In this document: piece after piece, positions 36,814 to 47,765 of the stretch
How the letters are laid out: each line of letters opens with the position of its first letter
How positions within the stretch are numbered: position 1 is the stretch's first letter
Assembly: GCA_903813345.2 (NCBI GenBank)
Contig: CAIIXF020000010.1
Span: 29,226,425-29,290,424, forward strand
From: Owenia fusiformis
Taxonomy: Eukaryota; Annelida; Polychaeta; Sabellida; Oweniidae
DNA: 64,000 bases
Reading direction: 5' to 3'
Notes under the pieces: generated by a model
Told to the model about the DNA's origin: nothing
The model's input: the letters and a program-made list of their open reading frames with translations, nothing else
Database searches by the model: none
Translations under genes and position numbers: made by a program

Positions 36814-39800
36814 GTAAGCGTGGATCTAATCTTAGATCACATGGTTTGACAAAGTTAATTTGTACACCCTTCCATGCATTTTCTACACATTTATGTTACA
36901 GCTCTTTTCAATATTATCTGGTGCATAGCTTTGTCTTCTCTGCTTGTATTCCAGATCATACTTTGACAAATACATTGCTGATATAATGACAGTCATCAAA
37001 CTTTGAATTGTAGCCAAGCAAGAATGAAATACAAGACAGTACGCGAGGGGGAACAGGCAGTTGTTCTAAACTATCTGGGTGAGGGACGTTTACTTGTAGG
37101 CCCAGCACGGGTAAGTTTTTATAAAGTTTTATGATATTGGTAATTAAATGTTGACAGTTTTGAAAAACTAAATTATTTTATTATGCCATCCCCCTCCTTC
37201 ATTTCCCATTTAATAAGTAAACTTTGAATGTTTTTTAATACCAGTCTAGTTTCTTTATAGCTCTAAGAGATGATGTTAATGAATGTAGGGACATTAATAA
37301 TGTTTATTTTTATACCATTGGTTCACCCAAGTTGAAGGTGTTTCTGCTGTCTGATGTTTCTGTAATCATTTCATAATTACATGTATTTCAGTTGTTTTGA
37401 TTTTATAATAGGTTTTTGAAGATGTATCTTTTGAGACTTTAATATTCTTAGATGTTCCTATTGAGGTGTTTATATTCTTTCAGGTGTTTCTATTTAGAGA
37501 ACGGTTTCATAGACTGCAGAGATACACAGCAAGTCAAGATGAGTACCTGGTGATCAAATTTAAAAGTGGACACATTAAGCACAAGAGAGGGTAAGAATAC
37601 TTGTTAAAATACAGGGTAGCACGAAAAATGCAACCCTCTAAGTTTGGAATAACTTTCTCAATTAAAGTGGATATCTCTTTTTAAAAAGTAAAATAAAATG
37701 TGTGAAACAGTAATAATATACATGAACAACACACATGATTTGCAATTTAGTCATAAAAATGGCGTTTTCTGTCTTCGGATGCTATTACATAGAATTATTT
37801 GAAAAAATTAATTTTCAGATTTTGGATTACTGTCTTTGCCATTGTCTGTCTTGGACATCTGCAATTGCTTATTTTCCAAAACTCTCTCACTTTCAAATGA
37901 ACTTGTATTGTTCTATGCAATATTGTACATGTAAAATTTTCAATAGATCCAATTCAACGATTTGAATTTCTTATTGGAAAATTAAGTGTCACTTTAGAAG
38001 CGATATCTTATAAATTAGTTACTGACAATTTCATGAATGACTTATTTTCATTATTTTCCAATCTTTCCAGCCCATGTGAGATGTACTGTAACATCCTGGA
38101 ACACGAACACATCCAAACATTTAAATGTGACAAAATAGATGCCAACCATTCTATAGTTATTTACAAGAAGCTTAAAGACAATTTCATGAAAGATTTAAAT
38201 ATTCTATACCTGCATTTTCATTATTTTCCAATCTTTCCAGCCCATGTGAGATGTACTGTAACATCCTGGAACATGAACACATCCAAACATATAAATGTGA
38301 CAAAATAGATGCCAACCATTCTATAGTTGTTTACAAGAAGCTTAAAGACAATTTCATGAAAGATTTAAATATTCTATACCTGCATTTTCATTATTTTCCA
38401 ATCTTTCCAGCCCATGTGAGATGTACTGTAACATCCTGGAACATGAACACATCCAAACATATAAATGTGACAAAATAGATGCCAACCATTCTATAGTTAT
38501 TTACAAGAAGCTTAAAGACAATTTCATGAAAGATTTAAATATTCTATACCTGCATTTTCATTATTTTCCAATCTTTCCAGCCCATGTGAGATGTACTGTA
38601 ACATCCTGGAACATGAACACATCCAAACATATAAATGTGACAAAATAGATGCCAACCATTCTATAGTTGTTTACAAGAAGCTTAAAGACAATTTCATGAA
38701 AGATTTAAATATTCTATACCTGCATTTTCATTATTATCCAATCTTTCCAGCCCATGTGAGATGTACTGTAACATCCTGGAACATGAACACATCCAAACAT
38801 ATAAATGTGACAAAATAGATGCCAACCATTCTATAGTTGTTTACAAGAAGCTTAAAGACAATTTCATGAAAGACTTAAATCTTCCATACCTTCATTTTCA
38901 TTATTTTCCCATCTTTCCAGCCCATGTGAGATGTACTGTAACATCCTGGAACACGAACACATCCAAACATTTAAATGTGACAAAATAGATGCCAACCATT
39001 CTATCGTTGTTTATAAGAAGCTTAAAGACAATAGTGTGGAGAGAAGGATAATTGAGGGACCTACAGTGTTTATGCCAGAAGCTGAAGAATGGTGGGTAGA
39101 TTTTTTGTCAGTGTTTGTATTCTATTACAGTACAAACCATTTATAATATAAATTACTGATTCTTTTAATAGTATATGTGAAAATGCATTACAGGGGCAAC
39201 CTTTTATTAGTGATTTTTGGTTTTTGGTGGATGTTAAAGAAATACATTTTTATAAAATCAAATTATTTTCCCATGTACCAGGTATATTAACTCAGAATCT
39301 GTTTTTTCTCTTTAGTCTGTAATTTTTAGTTTAAGTGGAATCCTGTATTATGTTACAATCCTCAAAATATATGTGGACCATTATTTAGGTTGCATGACTT
39401 CAATCAAACACCTGAGTACAGTTATATAAACCATGGGCTTTCTAGAGAAGCCTATGATTAAACCAAGGCTTATAGTATGAATGGGGGACACAAAAAGTTC
39501 TCCATGTTTCTTGTCCAAGAATTGACCACCAATTCCATTATATTATATTCAACTTATAACTGTCTAGGACATGTAGGAGGTATATGTGAACTATTATTTC
39601 AGGCTGCATGAGTTCAAATGGCATGGTCAAGACCCAGACCAAATAGGACGAATGATAGTAGGGCGTAACAAGTTTACCCAACTTACCTACAAACCTGACC
39701 AATTTTACTATAATGTAAGTGTTAAACATTAATGGTCACAATGTTTTCCCAAAGCGTTAGAAAGAACATTTGATTAACATTTAATGGGATGAATTTTACT

Positions 39801-42800
39801 TAGGGTCAGTCAACTTTATTGATGAACCAATAGTCCCTACATCATGTGATACTGCCCCCAAAAAATGGCTGGTACATTGTTATAGCAACCATTTTTATGT
39901 CAGGTGGTTGACATCTGTGTTCAGTGTCAGTAACCAATTGTTACTCTTTAGTAACCATTCAGTGATATACTGATATGTTTATGCCTTGTTTATCAATTCT
40001 CATTATTAATTGCATATTTATATGGTGAGATTTAAGAACTGGTAGCCAACATTATAACCTTTATTGTACTGTTAATGGACCTTGGTTTAGAAGGGGTTAC
40101 ATAAAGTGAATGGTGTGCAATATGTGATTGCTTCTTGGTGGTAAACATGTCACATGCTTTATACATGTTCAGTCATAATTTTTTAATTTTGTTTTGTCAC
40201 TACCAAGAAGTATTGGCACATTGTAATAGTTACCATTTTTGTGACTCATGTCTTTAACAAATAATACACTTAACTTACCCATTCTCCTAAGCAGGTGTCC
40301 TTAATCCATAGCTCCTTCAAAAAAATTCCGGATTTCGGAGCACTACGCTCAGAGGATAAGCTTACCAGGCAGTGGCATTTTATCATGGTAATGCCTTGTT
40401 TTACTTGCTATTGTGCATATGTACATATTTTTTGTACATGTTTTTTTATTTAGGTGCTAGGTGTGAGGACTATAGATGACACAATGTTAACAGTAAAATT
40501 GATGCTTTTCTATGAACTCGATGATGTCATTAAAATGGTAAGTTTTAAATACAGACATTTTATATTGAATCATAGGAAAAAAGTAGCTAGAAACATTTAT
40601 TTTTGTTGATTCATTCAGTTTTGCACACACTGCATTTATTTTGATTTTCCATTATAAGCTAAGGTTAATTAAACAAAATTGTTTTTGGTATTCTTCATCA
40701 TTCTTAAGTGTATAATAGATTAATTCAATGTCACTTGAATTCAGTGTGTTACTAGGTCATCGTGTTTTTAGAAGAAGAGTCTGTTAAAGAGATGAGGACA
40801 AAACTACGATAGTGATATATAGTGCTAGTTGAAAAATAAATACTATTGAAAACTAAGATTGTACAATGCCTGCTCTGGATGCATAAGATCAGAGAAAAAT
40901 ATAAGTGGCATATAAATTGAGAAAAAAGCATCTCATCAAAGTTAAAATCATATGATCTAACATCTTGTTGCAAAGACAAGTGCCTTTTTGGAATATCACC
41001 CATTAATTGTTTATTTCATCTTTTCTATATTTAAACATCTATGAGTAAGGATAAACCTCCCCCCTTTATTGTGGCATATTGTTATAGTCTCAAACTTTTT
41101 TGTGGATGGTGGTTGGTGTTTGGTTGTTGGTGTTTGTTATTCGTTGTTTTAACAAATGTTACAAATGGCAGGTGGTGACATTTTGCATATTAATGCCTTA
41201 ATAATAATGTAACACCTATTCTTTTTCTTAAGTTTGGGGATGTATCTAAGATTAAAATTTTCCTTCCATTTGCAGCTTGATACTACACATGACCCAATCT
41301 CAGATATGATCAAGTGAGTATATGTAACTTTTGTTATGTCACCACCACTGTTTATGGATGGTGTTTGGCAGTAAGCGGTTGGTGTTTGGCAGGTGGTATC
41401 TGTAACAAATGGAAGGTGGTGACATTTTGCATGTTAATGCCTTGTTATCCTTTCAATTGCTGTCCTTTCAATTGCTGTCCTTTCAATTTAGCCACCCCGG
41501 AAGACTGTAATTGCTGTAAGAAGCTGTTACCTTCTAGGCTGAACAAAATGATTCATTATCACTTTTTAATTGCATGGGTTTGGGAGGAGAGGGGATTGTG
41601 GTTAAGGAGATGATAAATTGTTTAATTTTATTTTATATTACAGTTAAACCTGTCTGAGTAAACACCACTCTCCAGTGAACACCTGTGTCTAGTGAACACT
41701 CCTTTTCAGCATATACTTCACTGACTTCTGTATAAAATCACCTTTCTGTAGAGAACACATGCCTACAGTGAACATATTTAATTTCATGGCTCCATGGGTG
41801 TTCGCTTCACACAGGTTTTTACAGTATTATCAATTGTACAATTCCACTTTCCGATATTAGAATCTGAATTCTGACTAAAATATAATATAAATAATTTTTC
41901 TCTGAACTAAATATTTAATTTAGCATAGATGTTTTAAACCACAACTTATCTACAAGTTATTTGTTCAAAAACTGTTTTCATTAAAGTTAAAAATCTGATT
42001 AATGAACTTCCATGAATCTGAATGTGATGTTGCCTTCTTTCAGTGCTGTGTGTGCAGATGTTATTGCCTTCGCTGGGAAACTAACTTTTGAGAAATTTCA
42101 AAAAGCGACTCAGTTACTCGGAGACTTGGAAACATTCACCCAGCTTACTCAAAGAGCCAGTAGAATAGGCTACACAATCAGTAAGGTGGTCTACAGAGGA
42201 TATGGAGCTAGCGATCAGTTGCAGGTAGTGATTCCATGATTATTGCAATGTATGACACCCACCCCCACCCCCCCTCCCGCTAAAAAGTTATTATAAGACT
42301 GGGAAATTATTAAATTAAGCTAATATGTTATGTCACATGTTTTTGTATAATTTAATTACCCTTGGGATGGTAAATGATACACCATGTACCACTAATAAGT
42401 TGTTTATGTTGTCACAAGGGGGTGGGGAAGGGTACCTTTGTTGTTTTTTACCCCCTTTACTTCCAGTAGATTTACAAACACATCAATCTGCCCAAAACTG
42501 TTTATACCAAAAATTTTAATTAAATGAATCAATTAATATCTATCAAATAGACGTATTGCACCTTTACTTTATAGATAATGCAAGATGACGCTATCCAATC
42601 ACGAACCCAACTTAGACTTAATGCAGAACTGCAGGAACAGGAGCATAGATTACGGGATTTCCAACTGAAGAAAGAACAAGAAAGAACAAAACAAAGTAGG
42701 TCTTAATTCAAATCTGGTTATCCAAATACTTTTCTTTCATGAATTTCTGTCATTAGATTCTATAGTAAGGATAACAAGATTGACATGGGCTCTGTGCTCA

Positions 42801-43801
42801 TATGACCTTAGTACATTGTAAAGTATTGGGAGATTTTTCTGATTTAAATTCATATTTGATGCCCTTGCAATCAAGTGATGGCACCAGAAAATGTCTAAGC
42901 TAAATGTGCTGGGACTTTGCACTGCATGTAACTGATTGTATGACCCATCATTGAATGGTTATTCAATATTAAATGTTAAAAGATAAGCATAAAAATTATT
43001 TTAGAACAAGACATGGAGAACAATAAGTCAGCACACCGCCAAAAACTAGAAGTTCTGAAACAAGAGCACCAGATGGCGCTTAAAGATCGTGAACACACAA
43101 TGCAACTCAATAGAGAGGATCTGAAATCTCGAACAAAACTGGGTAAGTTTTAAAAACTGTGTCATACACATGTTAAAAGAAGAGGATGGAAAACCCCAGA
43201 GTTCAATTGAAAAATCTCATCACTGATTTGTCAAATGACAAGGGACATAACAGAAACACAATGGCAGACAAACAAAGGTTGTAGGCAAGAGAGGTAATCC
43301 ATGAGGTCATCTATGAGCCCTGGGGTTTTCCTCATCTTTGTTAAAAAGGTATCAAGTTACACCTGATTAATTTCAGGATAGCCATCTTGAATTCTGGAAG
43401 CCATAATTATCAGTAGTTCTAGATATTGATTCTTCTTAGTTGTCATTGGGATAATAGGAAAACTAGATCAGATTTACTTCAGTTAAACAGATGATAGATG
43501 GTAGTTAGAAGTTTTAATTAGATGTTTTTGATGTCTAATTAAAGAATAAGCTTGTGTATAATTTACTTACCTGACATCGATTGATGGTTTTGTAAGTTAT
43601 TCATGGTTTATTCAATTGTTTCCCTTTGTACATTTTTATTGAAATAATTTGAGTTTTTAATTTCCAGAATCTGACAAAAGTCAAGATGAAGAAGATGTTA
43701 AATACCTGAAGGATTTACACACTTTGGGGGTGGATATGACAACATATCTGATATCCACCCTCCCACCAACTATACACGAGGAGATCAGAGTGACTAAATA
43801 A
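36794..43801 (+). CDS. Vault-repeat / SPFH-like protein with C-terminal coiled coil, 400 aa, 11 coding exons
   Basis: Exons 36794-36813, 37014-37110, 37484-37590, 38921-39091, 39603-39714, 40454-40537, 41276-41313, 42044-42224, 42575-42695, 43005-43142 and 43668-43801 join in frame with consensus splice sites to give 1203 nt including the stop. Residues 17-132 look like beta-rich modules (VREGEQAVVLNYLGEGRLL, GPARVFLFRERFHRL, EGPTVFMP), recalling major-vault-protein repeats. About 150-270 resembles an SPFH/band-7 core (DDTMLTVKLMLFYELDD; ASRIGYTISKVVYRGY). About 275-370 is a Gln/Glu/Lys-rich coiled coil. No signal peptide or membrane span is evident, so a cytoplasmic oligomer is likely by analogy. 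I recognise the layout, not a named gene. A poly-A signal follows at 44020. Alternative starts include Met11 at 37024. Confidence 0.8.
37014..37110 (+). CDS. Vault/SPFH-like gene, coding exon 2
   Basis: Follows acceptor TGAATTGTAG and ends at CGG|GTAAGT in phase 0. Encodes residues up to 39, including VREGEQAVVLNYLGEG and LLVGPAR. An internal ATG at 37024 with A at -3 is the alternative start. Confidence 0.8.
37484..37590 (+). CDS. Vault/SPFH-like gene, coding exon 3
   Basis: Acceptor ATTCTTTCAG, donor GG|GTAAGA; phase 0 in, 2 out. Encodes VFLFRERFHRLQRYTASQDE and YLVIKFKSGHIKHKRG, ending in the middle of a Gly codon completed by exon 4. Confidence 0.85.
38028..38920 (+). repeat. Five 170-bp tandem copies of acceptor plus truncated exon 4
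   Basis: Exon heads CCCATGTGAGATG occur at 38071, 38241, 38411, 38581, 38751 and 38921, exactly 170 bp apart. The first five copies run through KKLKD and then, at a shared GACAAT, jump back into intron 3 sequence (TTTCATGAAAGA) that leads to the next pyrimidine tract and AG. The same GACAAT stands in the upstream intron at about 38028 and in the intact exon 4 at 39027, marking the recombination junction. Each truncated copy keeps a good acceptor but no donor. Because 170 is not divisible by 3, reading through one copy into the next shifts frame and meets a TAG. Copies differ at a handful of positions, so the expansion is recent. Confidence 0.95.
38921..39091 (+). CDS. Vault/SPFH-like gene, coding exon 4 (the only complete copy)
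   Basis: 171 nt, phase 2-2, acceptor ATCTTTCCAG, donor TG|GTGGGT. Encodes PCEMYCNILEHEHIQTFKCD, KIDANHSIVVYKKLKDN and SVERRIIEGPTVFMPEAEEW. It is the last of six tandem exon copies and the only one with the 3' half and a donor. Use of the donor after TG restores the frame into exon 5 (EEW-LHEFKW). Confidence 0.85.
39367..39408 (+). pseudogene. Possible relic of the exon 5 acceptor region
   Basis: The stretch ATATATGTGGACCATTATTT with TAGGTTGCATGACTTCAA resembles the real acceptor and exon start 213 bp downstream (ATGTGAACTATTATTTCAG, GCTGCATGAGTTCAA). It has in-frame stops and no matching exon body. Short and uncertain. Confidence 0.35.
39603..39714 (+). CDS. Vault/SPFH-like gene, coding exon 5
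   Basis: Acceptor CTATTATTTCAG, donor AAT|GTAAGT; phase 2 in, 0 out. Encodes LHEFKWHGQDPDQIGRMIVG followed by RNKFTQLTYKPDQFYYN. Confidence 0.85.
40454..40537 (+). CDS. Vault/SPFH-like gene, coding exon 6
   Basis: 84 nt, phase 0-0, acceptor TTTATTTAG, donor ATG|GTAAGT. Encodes VLGVRTIDDTMLTVKLMLFY and ELDDVIKM, a beta-strand-rich segment of the SPFH-like core. Confidence 0.85.
41085..41210 (-). repeat. Dispersed repeat family A, copy 5 (inverted), in intron 6
   Basis: The plus strand reads TTTTTGTGGATGG, then GTTGGTGTTTGGTTGTTGG reiterations, then TGTTACAAATGGCAGGTGG and TGACATTTTGCATATTAATG: the family-A order reversed. Confidence 0.65.
41276..41313 (+). CDS. Vault/SPFH-like gene, coding exon 7
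   Basis: 38-nt microexon with acceptor CCATTTGCAG and donor AA|GTGAGT, phase 0 in, 2 out. Encodes LDTTHDPISDMI plus the first two bases of an Asn codon. Confidence 0.85.
41330..41452 (-). repeat. Dispersed repeat family A, copy 6 (inverted), in intron 7
   Basis: Reads GTTTATGGATGGTGTTTGG, repeated GGTTGGTGTTTGGCAGG, TGTAACAAATGGAAGGTGG, TGACATTTTGCATGTTAATG and CCTTGTTA, the reverse of the family-A layout. It is followed by a triplicated TCCTTTCAATTGC decamer-type repeat at 41448-41490. Two copies this close on the same strand flank exon 7. Confidence 0.65.
42044..42224 (+). CDS. Vault/SPFH-like gene, coding exon 8
   Basis: 181 nt with acceptor TTCTTTCAG and donor CAG|GTAGTG, phase 2 in, 0 out. 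Encodes AVCADVIAFAGKLTFEKFQK, the helix ATQLLGDLETFTQLTQRA and the strand ASRIGYTISKVVYRGYGAS, ending DQLQ. This is the best-structured part of the SPFH-like domain. Confidence 0.88.
42575..42695 (+). CDS. Vault/SPFH-like gene, coding exon 9
   Basis: 121 nt, acceptor TACTTTATAG, donor A|GTAGGT, phase 0 in, 1 out. Encodes IMQDDAIQSRTQLRLNAELQ and then EQEHRLRDFQLKKEQERTKQ, the start of the charged coiled coil. Confidence 0.85.
43005..43142 (+). CDS. Vault/SPFH-like gene, coding exon 10
   Basis: 138 nt, acceptor TTATTTTAG, donor G|GTAAGT, phase 1-1. Continues the coiled coil (QDMENNKSAHRQKLEVLKQE, HQMALKDREHTMQLNREDLK). Confidence 0.85.
43668..43801 (+). CDS. Vault/SPFH-like gene, coding exon 11 (terminal)
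   Basis: Acceptor TTAATTTCCAG, phase 1 in, ends at TAA 43799-43801. Encodes SDKSQDEEDVKYLKDLHTLG and VDMTTYLISTLPPTIHEEIR, ending VTK. A short helix plus Leu/Pro tail closes the protein. Confidence 0.85.
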
Positions 43802-44019
43802 ATTGATATCTTCAACAGTTATCTTAATTTCAAGGATTTGGGAGTGAATATGATAAATATCTAAAACCTTTCCTCCCTATCATGAAACAATTCAATGAAT
43901 CTTTGAGAAAAACACAAAAAGTGATATTGGATTGAGGGGTGGATATAAACAATATCTGCATGATCAGTCTAGAATATGATCTGTATTTTTAATACAACTC
44001 TGGGACACTCATGTTGTTC

Positions 44020-44025
44020 AATAAA
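44020..44025 (+). terminator. Polyadenylation signal AATAAA of the vault/SPFH-like gene
   Basis: A canonical AATAAA lies about 220 nt after the stop codon, within TTGTTCAATAAATACTG. It would give a short 3' UTR. Other AATAAA strings exist in this AT-rich DNA, so use is inferred. Confidence 0.5.
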
Positions 44026-46554
44026 TACTGATACAAAAGCTCTCCTTAGCACTTGTATGTGTATGTGTATCCTCAAATATTTAATTAGTATAGCTACAGG
44101 CCCTTATGACAAGTGTGTTGTGTTGGTGAAGTAGATAATGGGGAGGTCTACAGTCATGAAACGAGACTAATATTTAATGGTTATTAAGCCACACCAGAGA
44201 GGGACATTATTGTGTTATGTACAGTATCGTTACATTGATTTATATTGTGTTTTTTAAAGCAGTCTGGTGATCCTTAATAACGCAGATGCGAGTAGGTAGT
44301 TACCAATTTCACCATCAGGTGGCTCGTTCGAGTCAGATAGCATGGCAGGTATATTAGAAAGTTCCCTTAAACTTAAATTGCATCGGTTTTAGTGGTACAA
44401 TTTTCATATAACCCTTATGTATATAAATGTTGTGCAAATTAAAATATGTCCAGTAAATGAAAATTTTGTTTGTCGAATACAAGAAAATATATCTCACTTT
44501 TTGTGATTTTGTAACATGGGGTCTATGGGGAATCAACCCAAACTAAAAATCACATTTTCCAAAAATTTAATTTTCCAAGTTGATAAACAATTTTCGAAAC
44601 AATATTTCTAGATTTACTTTTACATGTAGATTTCAAATATGACATCACTTTGACCGACATTTGAATATTAAATGGCATGAATCAAGATTATTTCTACTCC
44701 CATCTAGTCTATTAAATGAATGGAGGGAGCCTCAAATTGTGATATTTATTATGGCTCTTAACAGGACTGCTGACATTTACCCAATATGGGTGTAAAGGAT
44801 GAGTCTGGGAATGAGTCTGGGTATCGACTTAGAAAATATTGAAAATTGTAATGTCTGAAAAACCAACTCAATCACACATATTATTAAACTTCAATATCTT
44901 ATCCTTCTTCTGAGATTACAAAAATATCAATTTGTATCACAATTGATGAAGAATATTTGCATCAAAGACAGTGCATATCACTTTGTCAGAATTGAAAAAA
45001 AATCAATGGCAAATATTAAATGAATTATTTATGCAAAAAGTTTGAAACATATCTTCCAAAACATTGGTTACTTTCTTTGAATAGACATTGAATGGTATTT
45101 CTGGATAAGTGAATTGGTGTTTATCTGGGTAATCAAGGGATTATAGTCACTCAAAGTTACTGAGCATCCAGTTTTGAGACTTCACAATTGTGTTGGTGAT
45201 GTTACCCATATTTCAGTCAAATTCATGCCGAGCACAACATTTTGGTTTCAATTTTATAATCTCTATACATGACCCTGGTGATGAAGAGTCAGAATCAGTC
45301 AAAAAACCTTAACCGGAAAACTGTGCTCATTGTGAAAACTAAAAGTGAAGCAACTTTTTTCCTGATATTTCTTACAACAAATGGCAACCATTTTGTTTTT
45401 CCCCCTTCAAATTAGACTGGCGGGAAATTCAAAAATTTGAAAAAAATTTTAATCCTTAAATATATTTCAAAAATATGATTTTCTTTTTAATTCTTCATCG
45501 GTCTTAAGTTATTTCTTCTTTGTATGTCATACATGTTGCCATTGGTGTTTTTTTTCTATGATAATGACTATTTTTTGTTTGTTAAGATACTTATTCTGAC
45601 TCTCAGCAGGGGGTTAATTATGCATCAAAATTCGTGAAAAAGTAAATATACTTATTAAATATAACTAGGACAGTAATAAAATCCATATTTCACAGACATT
45701 TGACGAGGGACCATAAGGGCATATACCCAGACACATCCTTTTATGTCATGTTTTGCTCATCATTTACCAGGGAATCAAATGTAATATACACAACACCAAA
45801 GTACTTTTTAATATTTCATTTCCTTTTGAGTATTTTATATTGTATTATATTTATTATATTATGCATGTTCTACACATATTGTATCAAAATTTGTGTGTTC
45901 TATAAACATCAACCTTGATAAGTTACTCAGAAAATACATTTATATGTATGTTAAAATGTTTTACATTTTAATAAAATAGACTTCAAATATAAAATTCAAT
46001 TCAGGACATGATATTTTGTAGCTTTAGATTACAGTAAAGGGAACCTTTAAATATATACATAATTCTAATATGATATGTGACATCAAAATAACTAGAATAA
46101 TTGATTTATTGGTCTATATTGGGGCATATATGACCACTAAGTTGTTTTTCTGGCTGTTTTCGGTCTTATAACAATTAACAGAATAAAATTTTCTGTCATG
46201 TATTGCGCCATAAATAATAGAATCTCAGTCTCTATTCCCTAACTATATCTTAGTTTAAAGATTATCCATGCGGACATTGCACATTTTGTCCCAAACAGGG
46301 CACGCCTTAAGCGTCGGACAGCTGGTCATTATCTGGTTACTTTTGATAATGACCAGTTGATTTTTTCACTAGGTATAGGAAAATAACATTGCAACTGGTC
46401 AGTAATGCCTTTTTGACCAGCAGCTCTGGAATCCTTAGGGCATACACTGGTCCCAAAGTATTTGTTCAGTAACATTTACAATTATCATATAAATTGAATG
46501 TTGCCTAGAAAAAAAATGAATATGTACAACAATATTTCTTACAACATAGGAAAT

Positions 46555-46830
46555 AATTATATAACTTACGCGTATATAAACACATTATATAAGATTAGAT
46601 CTTTTTGTACACAAAACACAAAATGAGCATTATATAATCATTAGATCTCCTTTTTTCAATCACATTATACATATACACATTATGTAAAATTATATACATA
46701 TGTTTTAAATATTTTATACATATACAAATTTTTAAAATTATATCTCTTTTTATTACACATTATATATACCATAGCCCATGTATATACACACATTATACAA
46801 TCTGCACATTTTATAAAAGTATCTTTTTGC
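46555..46830. repeat. AT-rich minisatellite with ACACATTATA units
   Basis: ACACATTATATAAGATTAGA, ACACATTATGTAAAATTATA and ACACATTATACAATCTGCAC-type blocks recur at irregular intervals of about 40-70 bp. Confidence 0.5.
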
Positions 46831-47224
46831 ACAACTATTTTATTGCCACTGTCAGAACCTCACTTGTGAGCCATTATTAGTTATAAAGAATACCAAAATA
46901 TACAGTTTAGTTTTAGTTTAAAATAGTTTATTTTTGTGTCACTGATATTACAATATACATATAAAATACATAATAAAAACAACATTTTGTAACATCACCA
47001 GCCGGTGCCGACTTATGAGACACAGTATACATTATATCTGAGTGTCACCCATTACTACCCCCAATGGGCAGCTTGGGTCAACATTCATAAAGACAGAGAC
47101 AAAAAATGTCTCTGGTAAAAATTTATACAATAATAACCAATGATATAAATAAATAAATATAAATTGTCTGATTAATCAGTTTGGCATAAATAAGCAGTTC
47201 ATGGAATGATATTGTCAATCATTA

Positions 47225-47765
47225 TATTAAATACATATATTGCACCTAATGTGATATGGATATTGCATAACAAATACATGTATTGCACTAAATGAGAGTA
47301 GCATGTTGCATATGGTCAAAAATTACAATAAATACAAATATCGCACAAAATGTGAATTGTATCATGCATATGGTCGAAGACTGATATTACAATAAATTCA
47401 TATATTGCACTTAATGTGAGTAGGATGTTGCACTATGGTCAAATATTACAATAAATATGAATATTGCACTAAATGTGAAATACACAATGCATACGATCGA
47501 AGACAAATATTACAATAAATACATGTATTGCACTAAATGTGAGATGCATATTGCATGATAAATACATATATTGCACTAAATGTAAGTAGTATGTTGCATA
47601 TGGTCAAATATTTCAATTAATATGAATATTGCACTAATTGTGAAATACATAATGCATATGGTTGAGGACAAATATTACAATAAATACATATATTGCACTA
47701 AATGTGAGATGCATATTGAATGATAAGTACATATATTGCACTAATTGGGAGTTGCATGAGTGAAT
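47225..47765. repeat. Minisatellite with TATTGCACTAAATG units, ~60 bp
   Basis: Around eight units of the form AATAAATACATATATTGCAC plus TAAATGTGAGATGCATATTG, some with a TGGTCAAATATTACAATAAA linker, are arranged in a higher-order pattern. There is no open frame of note. Confidence 0.75.

Noticed and set aside
38033-38988. Series of 75-91-residue frames repeated every 170 bp, resembling a repeat protein
   Set aside because: They cross exon-intron junctions and end in a TAG created by frame shift; they are products of the exon microduplication, not independent genes.
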